DNA of 64,000 nucleotides from Asterias amurensis. Taxonomy: Eukaryota > Echinodermata > Asteroidea > Forcipulatida > Asteriidae. The notes under the pieces were generated by a model. It had not been told where the DNA came from and searched no databases. It saw nothing but the letters and a program-made list of their open reading frames with translations. The position numbers and the translations under genes were made by a program. Location of the stretch: positions 3,531,891 through 3,595,890 of the forward strand of contig NC_092657.1 in NCBI RefSeq assembly GCF_032118995.1. Reading direction: 5' to 3'. Below are positions 21,066-32,900 of the stretch, piece by piece; the first letter of the stretch is position 1, and each line of letters opens with the position of its first letter.

Positions 21066-23850
21066 CTACTTGGAACTTGAGTTAAAGCAATAAGGTAATT
21101 GGGTTAAGCACCCATTACTTCCTATCACCCTCTAATTTAAAAAAGGTTTGAATGTTTCAGTTGTTAAAACTCCCCCATATATAGGGGCACATAGTAAAAT
21201 TTAAGGTCTAGTGTATATAATTTAATGTTCGTTTGGTGGATTGTTTGTTTGGGTCTGTAATATTGGTGATGAGTATTGCCTTAGCACCGCATTGCATTGC
21301 GCATAAACAAACTATAACTATAATGTTCCAATCCAAAGTCAGCTTTCTTATATACACAGTCATTTGAAGTTATGCAATTCAATAGACCCTTTAATCCTGT
21401 TCGTTTAGGATCAATGTAGTTTTCGTCTTTATCACATCTCCTTTGAAAATTGTATTACTATTTCTTTTGTTGACGCAATGAACTACATCAGTTCCGAGAG
21501 AAGTTTTGATTTGCTGGAAGCTATTGGCAAACAGCTGGTCACGACCTTTCCGCCTCATTGTTCAGTTCGTAAGTGACGGGCGTGTGCTGAGAGTTTAACA
21601 ATAGCTGAGCAGGGATACCTCATTCCAGTTCAGGCTATATTTGACTAAATATTTCTTTCTTTTGTATACGATGAACATGTACTTCTTTTTTAATTGAATA
21701 TGACCAACATTAAAGCTACGGACACACACACTTGTGCAAAAAATACATCATATCATAATATTGTAAGGTGTAACAAGATCAACACAATTCTCACGACAAA
21801 AGTGAGGTTTAAAATAATATCCTTTTTAAAACAAATTTCATCCTGTTTCATCTGTTCGAACATCTTTCGAAACCTGTCTCAATACATTATGTATTGCTTT
21901 TATATTTGACCAAGTTTAAACTGGCAGGTCATGCATTAAATTTACTGCAAAACCTTGCCAATGAGTCCCAATCATTTTCAACGTCACAACGAATTTTCGT
22001 TTGGTGATTTTATTTTTGAGAAAACAGAAAATAACTATTCGCTAAATAAAACAGGCATTTTTTAAAAAGCATTTCCCGTAGTATTGTCAGAGCCTTCATT
22101 TTGTTCTTTTTACAATCAGAACATTAAGCATGAATAAAAAGCGCAGTTTGAGAGGAATTTTCTTCAGAGTGTAAACATTTTTGTTCTCAATTTGTAATAA
22201 GATTTGCAGTAAAATTTATAATAAGATTTGCAGTAAAAAAAAAAGCATTTGTCTGCGAAACAAATGTACATTATTTTAAGACTACGGTTACTGCTGTTAA
22301 TCAATACCGACGAAATAATAAATTTATGAGATTCGTCTTCCCTACTGGGTACGGCTGGTGGTTCTGAAAAGAACTTTTTTTTTACTCACTGACTCACCCC
22401 CTCCTGGTCAGGATTGACCTTTTCTTGAAAGATACGAGAATTCAACCAGGACGACAATATTATATTCCTCATTCTGCTAGAAGTAAAACTGCCTCTCCGG
22501 TAGCACAACATTAATTTGAGTGCAAGTTCCAGTGCAACATTCCCGTAAAACAACAGTCAAAGTCTTTGCTCGCACAGCTGGACGTTCTCATCGTCTCGAA
22601 CAACAGCATTCGGCAACAAGACGTCGTGTCTTTTGCACGGTTGGCGGACCGCACACATGGGCGAAAGGGTGAGATGGCGCAGCATTTTCACTTCCGAAAT
22701 TCAGCCTTTTTTACTCGTCCATTTCCAGCTTCAAACAGTTCACCTTTGGTCTGCATAACTTAAGGCGTCCAGTTTAATCCATAGCTTGGCAAAATTCGGC
22801 AAAACTGTGAAAATGTTTGTAAATTAGGACAGCGAAATACGAAGGAGTCGCAAGTTTGTTAATCAATCACGAAATAAAACATTTTGCCTTGGTGGACCGT
22901 TTACTCATGATCATAACTCTACGCGAGGCGTTTACTTGTTGAAAAAAATAAACAAAAGTACATTTTGTAATAAAGTGAAGATTGTTTTCTTCAAAAGTAA
23001 CAAAAATTAAATTACTTAAGAAAACTTCATTGTGTTTGACCTTCGTTTTACAGTTTTTACACAGCAAAGACGCACTACTTTCACCGGTGCGCGGAAGGAG
23101 TTTAGTGTTCTACGGTCGTGGAAATGTTGTCCGTGAAACTTTGAGCTTTGTGGATGATGTGGGAGGGGGTGGGTGTATTGAGATTTGGGGTGGTTGTATT
23201 GAGATTGGGGGGTGTACATACCAGTGACGTAAGCAACATTATTTGGTTGGGAGCTGAGAGGGCGAACAAACACCGTACGGGCAAGGACACCGTTAAAAGT
23301 GAGATTCTCTACACTCAATTGCGAGTTTTTCAATCTTTTGAGGGGTGACAAATTGTGTGGGCTAAGGTTCTCGACATTACACGTCTATTTATTTCACATA
23401 ATAGAGACGTTTCTGGGGAATCCGCGAACACGCGCGCAAGTGCTGGGCCTAACATAGCGCTGCAAAAAAAGATTTGGGTACTTTTTTTGACCAAAATGTC
23501 AAGAATTATCTACGTTTTACATGCTAAAGTAACTTTAGTCTCCAGACACAACATTAGTTTCGTGACTTGTATTATTAATTTTCTCAAAAACTACTTTACA
23601 CCTCAGCAAGTATTTTTAGGGGAAGATTTCTACCATCATTATCTTCTGTCAATCTGTGGCCTTTGTATTTGTGTCCTACAAAAAGTAAACAGAAAATTAA
23701 TTTTCAGGCTTCTCCTACTTAGCGGAAAAAAATTCTAAGGTGCAAGTGGATTTCACAGGTTAGCAGAAAAATTAGGTGGTCATATTGCACGTTCACCACG
23801 TCTTCATTTTCGTGCACAGTGGGCACCGGCGGAAAATTAGTATGCCTCCC
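21066..23850. other. 2.8-kb gene-less stretch
   Basis: I find no exon with codon bias, no repeat array and no inverted-repeat element longer than a few bases. Small items: a 21-bp duplication of ATAAGATTTGCAGTAAAA near 22198-22240, and G-rich strand asymmetry at 23158-23218 (GGGAGGGGGTGGG and TTGGGGTGG). Confidence 0.45.
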
Positions 23851-23854
23851 CCCC

Positions 23855-23996
23855 CCCCCCCCCACCCTCAAGTCACCCCAAAGTGACCACTCCAGAAGCA
23901 AGGCACGGGGGGCTGGCCCAGGTGAGCCCCATCAAAGCTATTCGAACTTATCGGGGTAGACCGGGGTCGAATCAGGGAAGCTAAACGAACGCACCC
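23855..23996. mobile_element. Fragment of a GGGTGCGTTC-ended MITE
   Basis: The right end AAGCTAAACGAACGCACCC matches the end of the full element at 36554-36764. The preceding GGGGGGCTGGCCCAGGTGAG and AGTGACCACTCC match its interior in inverted order. The left terminal repeat is missing and a C-run (near 23850) stands in its place. Confidence 0.65.
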
Positions 23997-25129
23997 GTAG
24001 AAAGAAAAGTCGCGCCGGAACTGCTGGTTGCCCGACTCGCCGTTTACATGGTTTAGTCGTGAGAGCAGTAGTCTCGCGGAGCCAGCAGTCTCGCGAGAAT
24101 ACCGCGGGAATCGCGGGAGAGTCTGAGCGCTATCACCGCGACATACATTTAACGACTTGTGCACAAGTCTACACCCTAGTACGAATTAGCGGCTGGCCGT
24201 CAACGCACATCCTTTAATACGTGGCTGAGGCTCAATGTGCGGTTCGGTTGGCAACAACACAACGTCACCATCGTGTAGTCGAAAACAGTCGCAGAAAAGT
24301 GACAAATTTCACTAGAGATACACCTCCGATTGCGGTAGTTTAACGTGTCAATTGTGCAAGAAGGTATCGTCTTTCAAAGTGTGAGTTTTTGTGAAATATC
24401 AAGCTTGATTTCTCTGACAAATTTTGAGATTTTGTCCAAAATGGGCGTTTGCTTTTTTATCTCGCATGATTTCACCCATGCATTGTGTGTGTGTATATAC
24501 AGCTCTGTCGTGTCTCTCTATAGAGTTGTGTGTGTGTGCCCTATGCTTTTGCGTGCATGATGCATATTTGGCTATTGCAGCTTGGAATATATTTCTCGTC
24601 AATGCAAATAAAAGTTCAACCAATGTTTGTTCATACTTTTATCAGGGCCCAATTTCATAGAGCTGCTTTGCTGAACTAAACACCTTTCAGCGTTTTATTT
24701 TAAATTTAATATAATTATAATTAAATAAAAAGTTATTGAATTTATTTTAAATTAAAATTAATAAAAATAATAATTTTTAAAGCACCTTTTCTTTGCCCGC
24801 TGGATCCATTTACACTTACACAATGTTTGATGGGTCCTAGTCTATGCTATTGATGTGCTTGCTTTTTATCTTGATAATCTCCTTTCCTGAAGTATGTATG
24901 ATGAATGATGTGACATGCCATTTGTTTGCATTCGGTTACATTTTGTACAAAAAAAAACAGATGATCAGATCTTGAGTTGAAGGGTATTTTTTCAGGTAAC
25001 CGTAATCCCCTTGTCATGACAAAGGTGCCAAAAGAAAAGAAAAACAATGTTGGCTAAACCATCAATGACTATTCTCTTACTACATGTGTTGAGTACATTG
25101 CTGCTCACTACACTCCATTTTTTAGTTTG
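23997..25129. other. Gene-less stretch with a CpG-denser part
   Basis: About 24000-24270 is richer in CG dinucleotides than its surroundings (GCGGGAATCGCGGGAG). That could mark an upstream promoter for UAP1 2.4 kb away, but no transcript evidence is available. At 24646 a single MITE end (GGGCCCAATTTCATAGAGCT) stands alone. The part near 24700-24790 is almost pure A/T. Confidence 0.35.
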
Positions 25130-25211
25130 ATTGGTCCTTAGTTCTTAGGATTTGAGGCATTGCAGGTATCGATGTGTAGCCTATTTGGCAAATGCTCATT
25201 ATGCTTTACAA

Positions 25212-25290
25212 GTACCGCACTGTGTGAATATTATGTGATGTGATCATGTGATGTGATCATGTGATGTGATCATGTGATGTGATCATGTGA
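25212..25290 (+). repeat. 13-bp tandem repeat GTGATGTGATCAT
   Basis: Four near-perfect units follow GTACCGCACTGTGTGA. The same lead-in (GGTACCGCACTGTGTGATCA) plus a single related unit is found at 26078-26115, as part of a wider local duplication. Confidence 0.8.
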
Positions 25291-25356
25291 TAATGCAATC
25301 AAGGGATACCAGTCAGGTGATACAATCATCAGGTACGATTGTTATCACGATTCTAC

Positions 25357-25400
25357 CACAACACTAAAAACACAAACCACTTCCACTCCAGGTCAAATCC
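25357..25400 (+). repeat. Upstream copy of the sequence preceding UAP1 exon 1
   Basis: ACACTAAAAACACAAACCAC then TTCCACTCCAGGTCAAAT matches ACACTAAAATCACAAATTCA then CTTCCCACTCCAGGCCAGAT at 26602-26643, just before the UAP1 ATG. Together with the GTACCGCACTGTGTG pair this indicates a diverged duplication of the UAP1 5' flank. Confidence 0.6.
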
Positions 25401-25407
25401 ATTATAT

Positions 25408-25562
25408 TGGGCCTGTAATGCATTGTTTTTGAAAGGGCAAGAGCACCAAGGCGTTTCTCCCAGGGAAAGGACACCCTATGATGAGGAAATTGTAAATAAT
25501 TTCTTTTTGAGCATTTCAAGGCCACCAAGGCAATGAGCAGGGGGCAAACATGTGCACATTAT
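25408..25562. mobile_element. Element of the CCAAGGCAATGACC family, copy 1 (diverged)
   Basis: It has GGGCCTGTAATGC, TTTTTGAAAGGGCAAGAGCA, CCAAGGCGTTTCTCC and CCACCAAGGCAATGAGCAGG in the order seen at 37512-37694. The right terminal repeat is not clear. Confidence 0.65.
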
Positions 25563-26378
25563 CATTAAACAACCACTCTTACACTCAGACTCTAGAGGCA
25601 AATAATATGTAAACATAATATCAAATTGCTTGCAAGTCAAAAGCAAAACTTTAAAGGGGGTGCATACGTACGTATGTTTGGTTTTGGTATTTTGTGGGAG
25701 CATTTGGGGCAATATTTCCAAAATATTTTATACCCCAAAAAGGTTTTTAAATCTTCTCAGACTGTGTTTTCCTAATGGGAAATATTCCTTCTGCGTGGAC
25801 ATTTGCATCTGATTTTCAGCCATCTAAGACACTCAACAACCTTTTGAAACAAAATTTTCTTAAGTTATTTTTAATGCATAATAACACATTTAAAACCAAA
25901 CGTATACGTTGCCTTTTAAGGACAAGTATTACACTTGTAAATCAATATAACATGACATCCCAACCTCTCGAAAGTATCAAGTAAGGCTAGTGTACAGTTT
26001 GTCAGTAACTAAATTAGCCCATATAAAAGTACATTGTGTATTTAGGGAGCCTATACAATGCACAGTATGCATTGCAGGTACCGCACTGTGTGATCATATG
26101 ATCTGATCATGTGATTTCCTTCTGTTTAACAGATTTCCGTCCCTAAGTGAAAGTTAGTCCAGCACCAGTCGCAACAATGTGAAATTTTTGGCAATTTTGC
26201 TGGTAACCCTGTATTTTCTCTGCGTATAGGCCTACATGGTATACGTACATGTAGTGCAACGCACACTTTACTTTTCTACTCTGAAAACTTAGCAGTCTAC
26301 CATTTGATTGGCCCACATGCGCTGTACTGTACTCTACTGTATGAGGATTGTGATTTTCTGATTTGAAATTGGGACCAG

Positions 26379-26573
26379 GGGTCAGTTTCACAAATATCAA
26401 AGATAGTCCTACATTGTAACTTACAACTACTGTAGTCCTAGGATGCTTTAGGGGTTATTAAAAACTCGAGGCTAGTCCTAAGTTAGGATTTGTTTAAGTT
26501 AGGACAAGTACATGAAGTAACTCGTCCTAACTTGAGATAAGATAAGTCTTAACTCTTTCTGACATCCACCCCT
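26379..26573. mobile_element. TIR element with 'tcctaactta' arms
   Basis: AGGGGTCAGTTTCACAAA on the left pairs loosely with CTTTCTGACATCCACCCCT on the right. Inside, AAGTTAGGACAAG and CTCGTCCTAACTTGAGATAA invert around the centre. It is a diverged relative of the element at 37696-37854, and ends only about 80 bp before the UAP1 start codon. Confidence 0.55.
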
Positions 26574-26653
26574 GTACAGATTGAAATCTTAATTCCACCG
26601 AACACTAAAATCACAAATTCACTTCCCACTCCAGGCCAGATCTTTTAAAAAAC

Positions 26654-26942
26654 ATGGAGAATCAACCCAGAATGGACGTGGAATCACTTCGCGCAAAACT
26701 CGCTGAACACGGACAAGAACACCTCCTGGAGTTTTGGCACGACCTCGACGCCGACCAGAAGGTCGCCCTCTACCGAGACATCGAGAGCACAGATGTCGCC
26801 GAGCTGGTGGGTCATTTCAAGACGGCGATGGAATCTTCGAGCGACACAGAGAAAGTGGACAGCCTCATGGAGCCGACGCCGTCTGAGTTTTTTGGGTCGA
26901 TGACAAAAGCTGGAAAAGAGAAAGAGAAATGGTACAGAGAAG
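26654..26942 (+). CDS. UAP1: UAP1 coding exon 1
   Basis: This exon encodes residues 1-96 and the first base of codon 97: the helical N-terminal region from M-E-N-Q to E-K-W-Y-R-E. The donor is AG|GTGAGT. The ATG context is AACATGG. TCCCACTCCAG at 26624-26634 looks like an acceptor, so the 5' UTR may be spliced onto this exon. Confidence 0.95.
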
Positions 26943-29900
26943 GTGAGTGAAGGTGTTTAGTTTTGAATGTCTTTAAAGTAGTGTTTAAACACCAAGTAAA
27001 TTTGTGTTTAAGTGCATTATTTATCTACCTGGGCCCTAACACAGCCAGACAGTGTACTTGTACATGTAGAGTCTTTTTCGAAGGCTAAATTACAACAGTA
27101 TGGTAAACATGAATAGGGCCCAATTTCACAGAGTTGCTTTTATAGGAGAAAATACAGCTTGACAACTTTATTTGCTAAGCAAAAGAATATTTTCTGCTGG
27201 CGCAGCTTTATGAAACTGGGCCCTGTTCATGGTTGTGCTGTATAACTTGGCCTTTTGAGAAAGAATGTGTTAGGGCATGTAGGGTCATAACGCCAGGCCA
27301 TTAACTATTTGTTTGCAGTGCATAGTACGTACATTACAATTTAAATTCAATGGCTTGATTTATATTCTTCCTACATGCACTTTAATAATGATTTCTGATT
27401 TGCTTGCCTTGGGCAATGATGGGGGAAAACCAGCCAAACTTTTATAAAAAATAGCTTCAAAAACAATAAAAGCTGTGAAGCCAGCCATTGCACCTTTCCT
27501 ACTGAAAAAAATTTTTTTTTAAATTAAATACACCCTCAACAAGTTGTTAAAATTTACATTGAAAAACCAAATGCTTTATTAGACCACAACTAGTCTAGAC
27601 TGCATGCAGTCCTACTAATTGTGAATTATGCAACATAATAATTTGTAAGGCTAATCCTTACTGACCAGCAGCTGAGAAGCTGAACTGCGAAGGACGCGGC
27701 TACGTGTACAACAACGTGTTCGAGCAGCCAGCCACGTCAACCCATATCACAAAAGAGCACAGCCAGATATAGAAATATTTTGATAATTTTAGAGGGAGGA
27801 AAACCAGAGGGCCTGGAGAAAAAACCATTGTGGCACAGAAGAGTAGCAACACACATGTACAATACATTATGTACATGAGTATTTTGCTACCAATCATGCC
27901 AATGTGTAATGCACTTGTTTCATGTCTCTGAGTCCTGCGCAAACAAACCCACTAGGCATATATTACTCAGTGTGGATTTGAACTCGCCGCTTTTGCAAAT
28001 TCTAGCTGTCCACAGAGTTTAAAGGCAGTGGACACTATTCGTAATTTCTCAAAATAATTATTAGCATAAAACCTTTCTTGGTGACGAGTAATAGGGAGAG
28101 GTTGATGGTATAAAACATTGTGAGAAACGGCACCCTCTGAAGTGCCATAGTTTTCGAAAAAAGAAGTAATTTTCCACGAATTTGATTTCGAGACCTCAGA
28201 TTTAGAACTTGAGGTCTCGAAATCAACCATCTACACGCACACACCTGTGTGTGACAAGGGTGTTTTTTCTTTCATTCATATCTCGCAAGTTCGATGACTG
28301 ATTGAGCTCAAATTTTCACAGGTTTGTTATTTTATGCATATGTTGAGATACACCAACTGTGAAGGCTAGTCTTGGACATTTACCAACAGTGTCCACTGCC
28401 TTTAAGACAAAGGCATGTAAGGGAGTTTCAATGGGACTTCCCGGTGCTGTTTTATTTATTCCTTTTCTAAAGAAATACTTTGCGGGACCACCCAGTTGTG
28501 AGAAAAACATTGTGGGGAGTTCTGTTCCTTTGTGTGGTGTAGAAGTCGTAATCCACAAAACTCATTGGTAATGTCGACCCAAACACTCATGCAATCTTAC
28601 AGGGGCCAAATGTCAGCTGATTTTCATTTTTAACAACCCCCCCAACTGTCCAAGAAAAAACAGTGCATACGTGGCTATCTGATCATCAGAAAAACAGGCT
28701 GTGGTTTTTATCTTTTAATAAAAAAAAGTGTATGAGGCCAGCTGTGCTGACTGATGAGTGCTATCCTACATGTCCTAGCCCATGCAGCTGCTGATTAGAG
28801 GAAGTTACCCAGGTGTTCAGATCAATAAGATCTCTGGGAATATTAATGTTGGGGTTTTGGATGTTTTACCGGTTTTAACCGCTTACCAGGGGTTATAAAC
28901 TGTACATGTAGGTGTATGTGCTATTGCTGTGGTGCCCTGTATGATTTAAAATATTTCCTCATTTTCAGTCAACAAGTTTAAAATGTGTACGTGTACACAT
29001 TTTATTTATCTTTATTTTAACTTTGATTTGTTGAGTACAATGGCTGAATCGTATGTGTACAAGTCAGCCACTTAACTAAATAAATAACAAAAATAGGCCC
29101 TTTAGACACTTGGCATAATAATAATAATAATGACATGAAATTTATAAGGCACGCAGTATCTGGAATAGTTTCATTCAAAGGCGCCGGAAGCTAGTCAGCT
29201 GACAAATTAAACAGATGAGACTTGAGGTTGTGTTTGAAAGTAGAAAGATCGGTGTGGCATGCAATTGGGTTCTGATAAGTTAGGACACATTATTAATGTG
29301 CCCTTTATTGGTTTTTCAACAGAATAAGCATTTGTTTTGAACTACATGTGAGACCCATTTGTGTCATGCATCAGTACTTGTAATTTGCCTATTTGTATCT
29401 TGTATCTTTCTCTAATTGTTTATTTTATTGTTTCTTTTATGCGCTTAGAGGCTTTTGCATTAGGCGCTTTACAAATGTCTTATTATTATTATTATTATTA
29501 AAGTACATACATACAGTAGGTGCTGCAGCAGTGCATGCAGTTGCACTGCCAGAAACACTGGGGAAAATCCTTCTCTTAGAGATAAGTGTAACTTGGTTCT
29601 TGTACCTTGTACGTGCATTACTGCATGAGACAACACACACAATCAACGGCTTTGGGTCCCATCCAAAGAGGGAAGCAATAAAGGTTAAATGTCTTGTTTA
29701 AGGACATGTGTCAAGACAGGGACTCAAACCCAAACTCTGCTGATCAGAAACTCTAGACCTTGAGTCAGTTGCACTTGTCCGCTAGGCCGCAACTATTTTT
29801 CTCCAAGTGCCAATTTATTCATGCTGGGGCCTCTACAATCATGGCCGAAAAGCTGTGGCCACAAGACAATAAACATACCATTTCCTGTTCCCCTGCTTAA

Positions 29901-32900
29901 TGTTGTTTTAAACCCCAGGCAGCTGGAGCGCAGACCGTGTTATGAGAGCCAACATTAAACGGGGTGCAGGAGCCTAATGATATTACCCGGGATTGTACAT
30001 GTAGCTTATCCACTAAACACTAAGCTATTGTCTTCTTTTTACTCTCTGCTCAGGCTTACTTGAAATCTCAAAAGGTAACTGCTGTGTCCTTCTACTCGCT
30101 GGGGGTCAGGGTACCAGACTCGGCGTCAAGTACCCAAAGGGGATGTACAATGTTGGTCTGCTGTCTGAGAAGACGCTGTATCAGCTACAGGCAGAGAGGA
30201 TACTACGAGCACAGCAGTTGGCCTACGACATGTATCGCCAACGAGGGACCATCCCATGGTATGTGTGGTTCAAATGTTGGACATGTTGGAGAGCCTTTGT
30301 CATGTTTGTAAGGCAGGGTCTTCTCTAATAGATCGATCCAGTAGGCTCCGCCCACGACGCACGTGTGAACAAGAACACGTGGGGCTCTCCAATGCCTTTC
30401 TGCACACTCTGCCACACGCGCCAACAATACGCGCACGCATGTCAGACCCTAGTGTCGGACCTTCGTTGTGATTGGTCAATACACAATGGGGCGGAGCTTA
30501 ATTGATCGGTCTATTGTTTTAGTGACTAGCCAGAGGAACCAGTTAGTCAATATATTTTAAACGAAAAAGTTAATTCCAGGGGTTATGGTAAGGCATGTTG
30601 AGAAATAATGACAGGGTAAGATCCATCTTCCTTGGGAACGCGGTCGGGTCCCTATATATAGCAAAGTCTTATTTAGCACACGTATCTACCAAACAAGGTA
30701 TTCAAGGCGCTGAGTATATACAAACTTTCAGCCAGGAACACCGTGGCGAACCCCCTTCTCTTTTCCATAAGTGCACTGGGTTCTTTGACATGCGTTACAC
30801 AACACATTGGACCAACGGCTTTACGTCCCATCCGAAGGACAAAGCAATGGTTAAGTGTCTTGCTCAAGGACACAAGTGTCACACGGCTTGGGATTCAAAC
30901 CCTCACCCTGCTGGTCAGAAACACCAGAGTTTGAATTCGGTGCTCTTATAACCGCTCGGCCACAACACTTCCACACTCCCTACTGCCACAATCCTCCAAA
31001 TTCAACAGTTATGAGGGCGATAGCACCAACCATGAAGGAGCAATCCAGTGCAACAGTCTCCACAGTCATGAAGGTGGCAAATGGGATGTTAAAGGCAGTC
31101 AGGTCTTGCTGAACACTGTAGCTATAACCCTGGTTTCAAGGTGCACTAAGGCAATGACCAGGGCCCAATTTTATAAAGCTGCTTAGCACAAAAAATTGCT
31201 TAGCATGAAATGTTTTCTTTGATAAAAAACGGATTACCAACCAATTTTCTATTCGTTGCATATTGCTTGTTACTGGTATTTGGCTGTTGTTTGCTTATCT
31301 TGAAAATCTTGTGGAAATTTGGTTGGTAATCCTGTTTTTATCAAGGCGAAAATGTCATGCTAAGCAAATTTGTGTGCTTTAAGGAGCTCTATGAGTGCGA
31401 GTAGATGCACAGCCCTAATTTTTTCATCCTCTCTCTCTCTCGTCCTCTCCAGGTACATCATGACCAGTGAGCACACCAAGGAACCAACGGAGGAGTTCTT
31501 CCGTCAACACAACTACTTTGGTCTCCAGAAAGAAAATGTAGTCATGTTTGAACAGAACATGCTGCCATGTCTTTCCTTCGACGGTAAAATTCTACTGGAC
31601 CAAAAGTCAAAGATATCTCGAGCCCCTGGTAAGATTTATTTTGAAACACCTCCCCTGCCCACCCCCTCCTCCTCACCTTTTGCAGAGTTCTCCACAGGTT
31701 TAGATTGTGTCCGAGCGCTGAACCAAACCTTCACGATCCTCAAATTGCGCAAACCATTCCTGCACTATTGGCAAATTGTGCAAACTAATCCTGCAAACTA
31801 TTCCCAAACTGTCGTAAAACTTTTCTCTTTCTTCAAGCCTTTTAACTTATTGGTAGAGATGTGCGCTACTTGTGTTATAAAACTTTAAACACTATTATTC
31901 TGCAGATGGCAATGGAGGTCTGTACAGAGCTCTAGGAAACTGCCGAATCCTGGAGGATATGGAGAGGCGTAACATCAAGTACGTCCACGTCTATGGGGTG
32001 GATAACATTCTGGTCAAGATGGCCGACCCTTGGTTCATTGGGTTCTGTAGGTCAAAAGGAGCAAACTGCGGTGCAAAGGTAAGGGAAGTGTTGTTTTAAA
32101 GGGAGGGTATACAATGCATGTGTACCTTGGTAATTAGTTTAAATAATAATGACCATAGTACATGTACATCAGGCCTGATACTTCACAGAGGCAACGAAGG
32201 CGATTGCCTCCATGCCCCTGGTCATTGCCTTGGTGCCCTTGAAATGCTCCAGTAGAAACGTACAATTTCCCCATAGGGTGCCCTTTACCAAGGAGAAAAT
32301 GCCTTGGTGCCCTTGCCCTTTCAAAAACGAAGCATACAGGCCTGGTACATGTACATGTAACTTACTTGATAATCATGATAATGTACCACATTTTGAGAAT
32401 TGATTCATATGCATTGAACTTCACTGTTGAAGGGGGCAAATTAATTTCCATTTGTAAGGGGCACTTATAACTATGGGGAAGATAGAACCTTACAAAGGGC
32501 ACCACAGCAAAAGCACACCTCAGCAATTGACCGACATGTGTCCGACATGTGTGCGCGTATGCTTGGCACGCGCTGCAGAGTTGTGCAGAAAGGCATTGGA
32601 GAGGCTCACGTGTTCTTGCTCACACGTGCGTCGTGGGCGGAGCCTAATGGATTGGTCTATTGCTGTAGTTGATATTGTTTGTTTTGGAGCTGTTGATTCC
32701 TTCTAAGGACATGAAGGAAAGTGGTTTAAGGGACAGGGATTCCAAAAACAAATCAATCTTAGAAACCTGTCATGCATGAATTCAACTCTATTGTGCATCT
32801 GAACTTTACTATTATACATGTAAGAAGCTGCAATTCTTTCAGCAAATTGATAAACTTTCTTAGGCAGGTGTTAGGACTCATTTGTTTAAATCTGCATGTA

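Noticed and set aside
27660..27770. Possible extra UAP1 exon (frame [11 protein letters not shown])
   Set aside because: It has no counterpart in the family, and exon 1 joins exon 2 in perfect phase without it.
31629..31888. Extension of UAP1 exon 3
   Set aside because: The frame is open, but a GTAAGA donor at 31629 and exon 4's match show it is intron.
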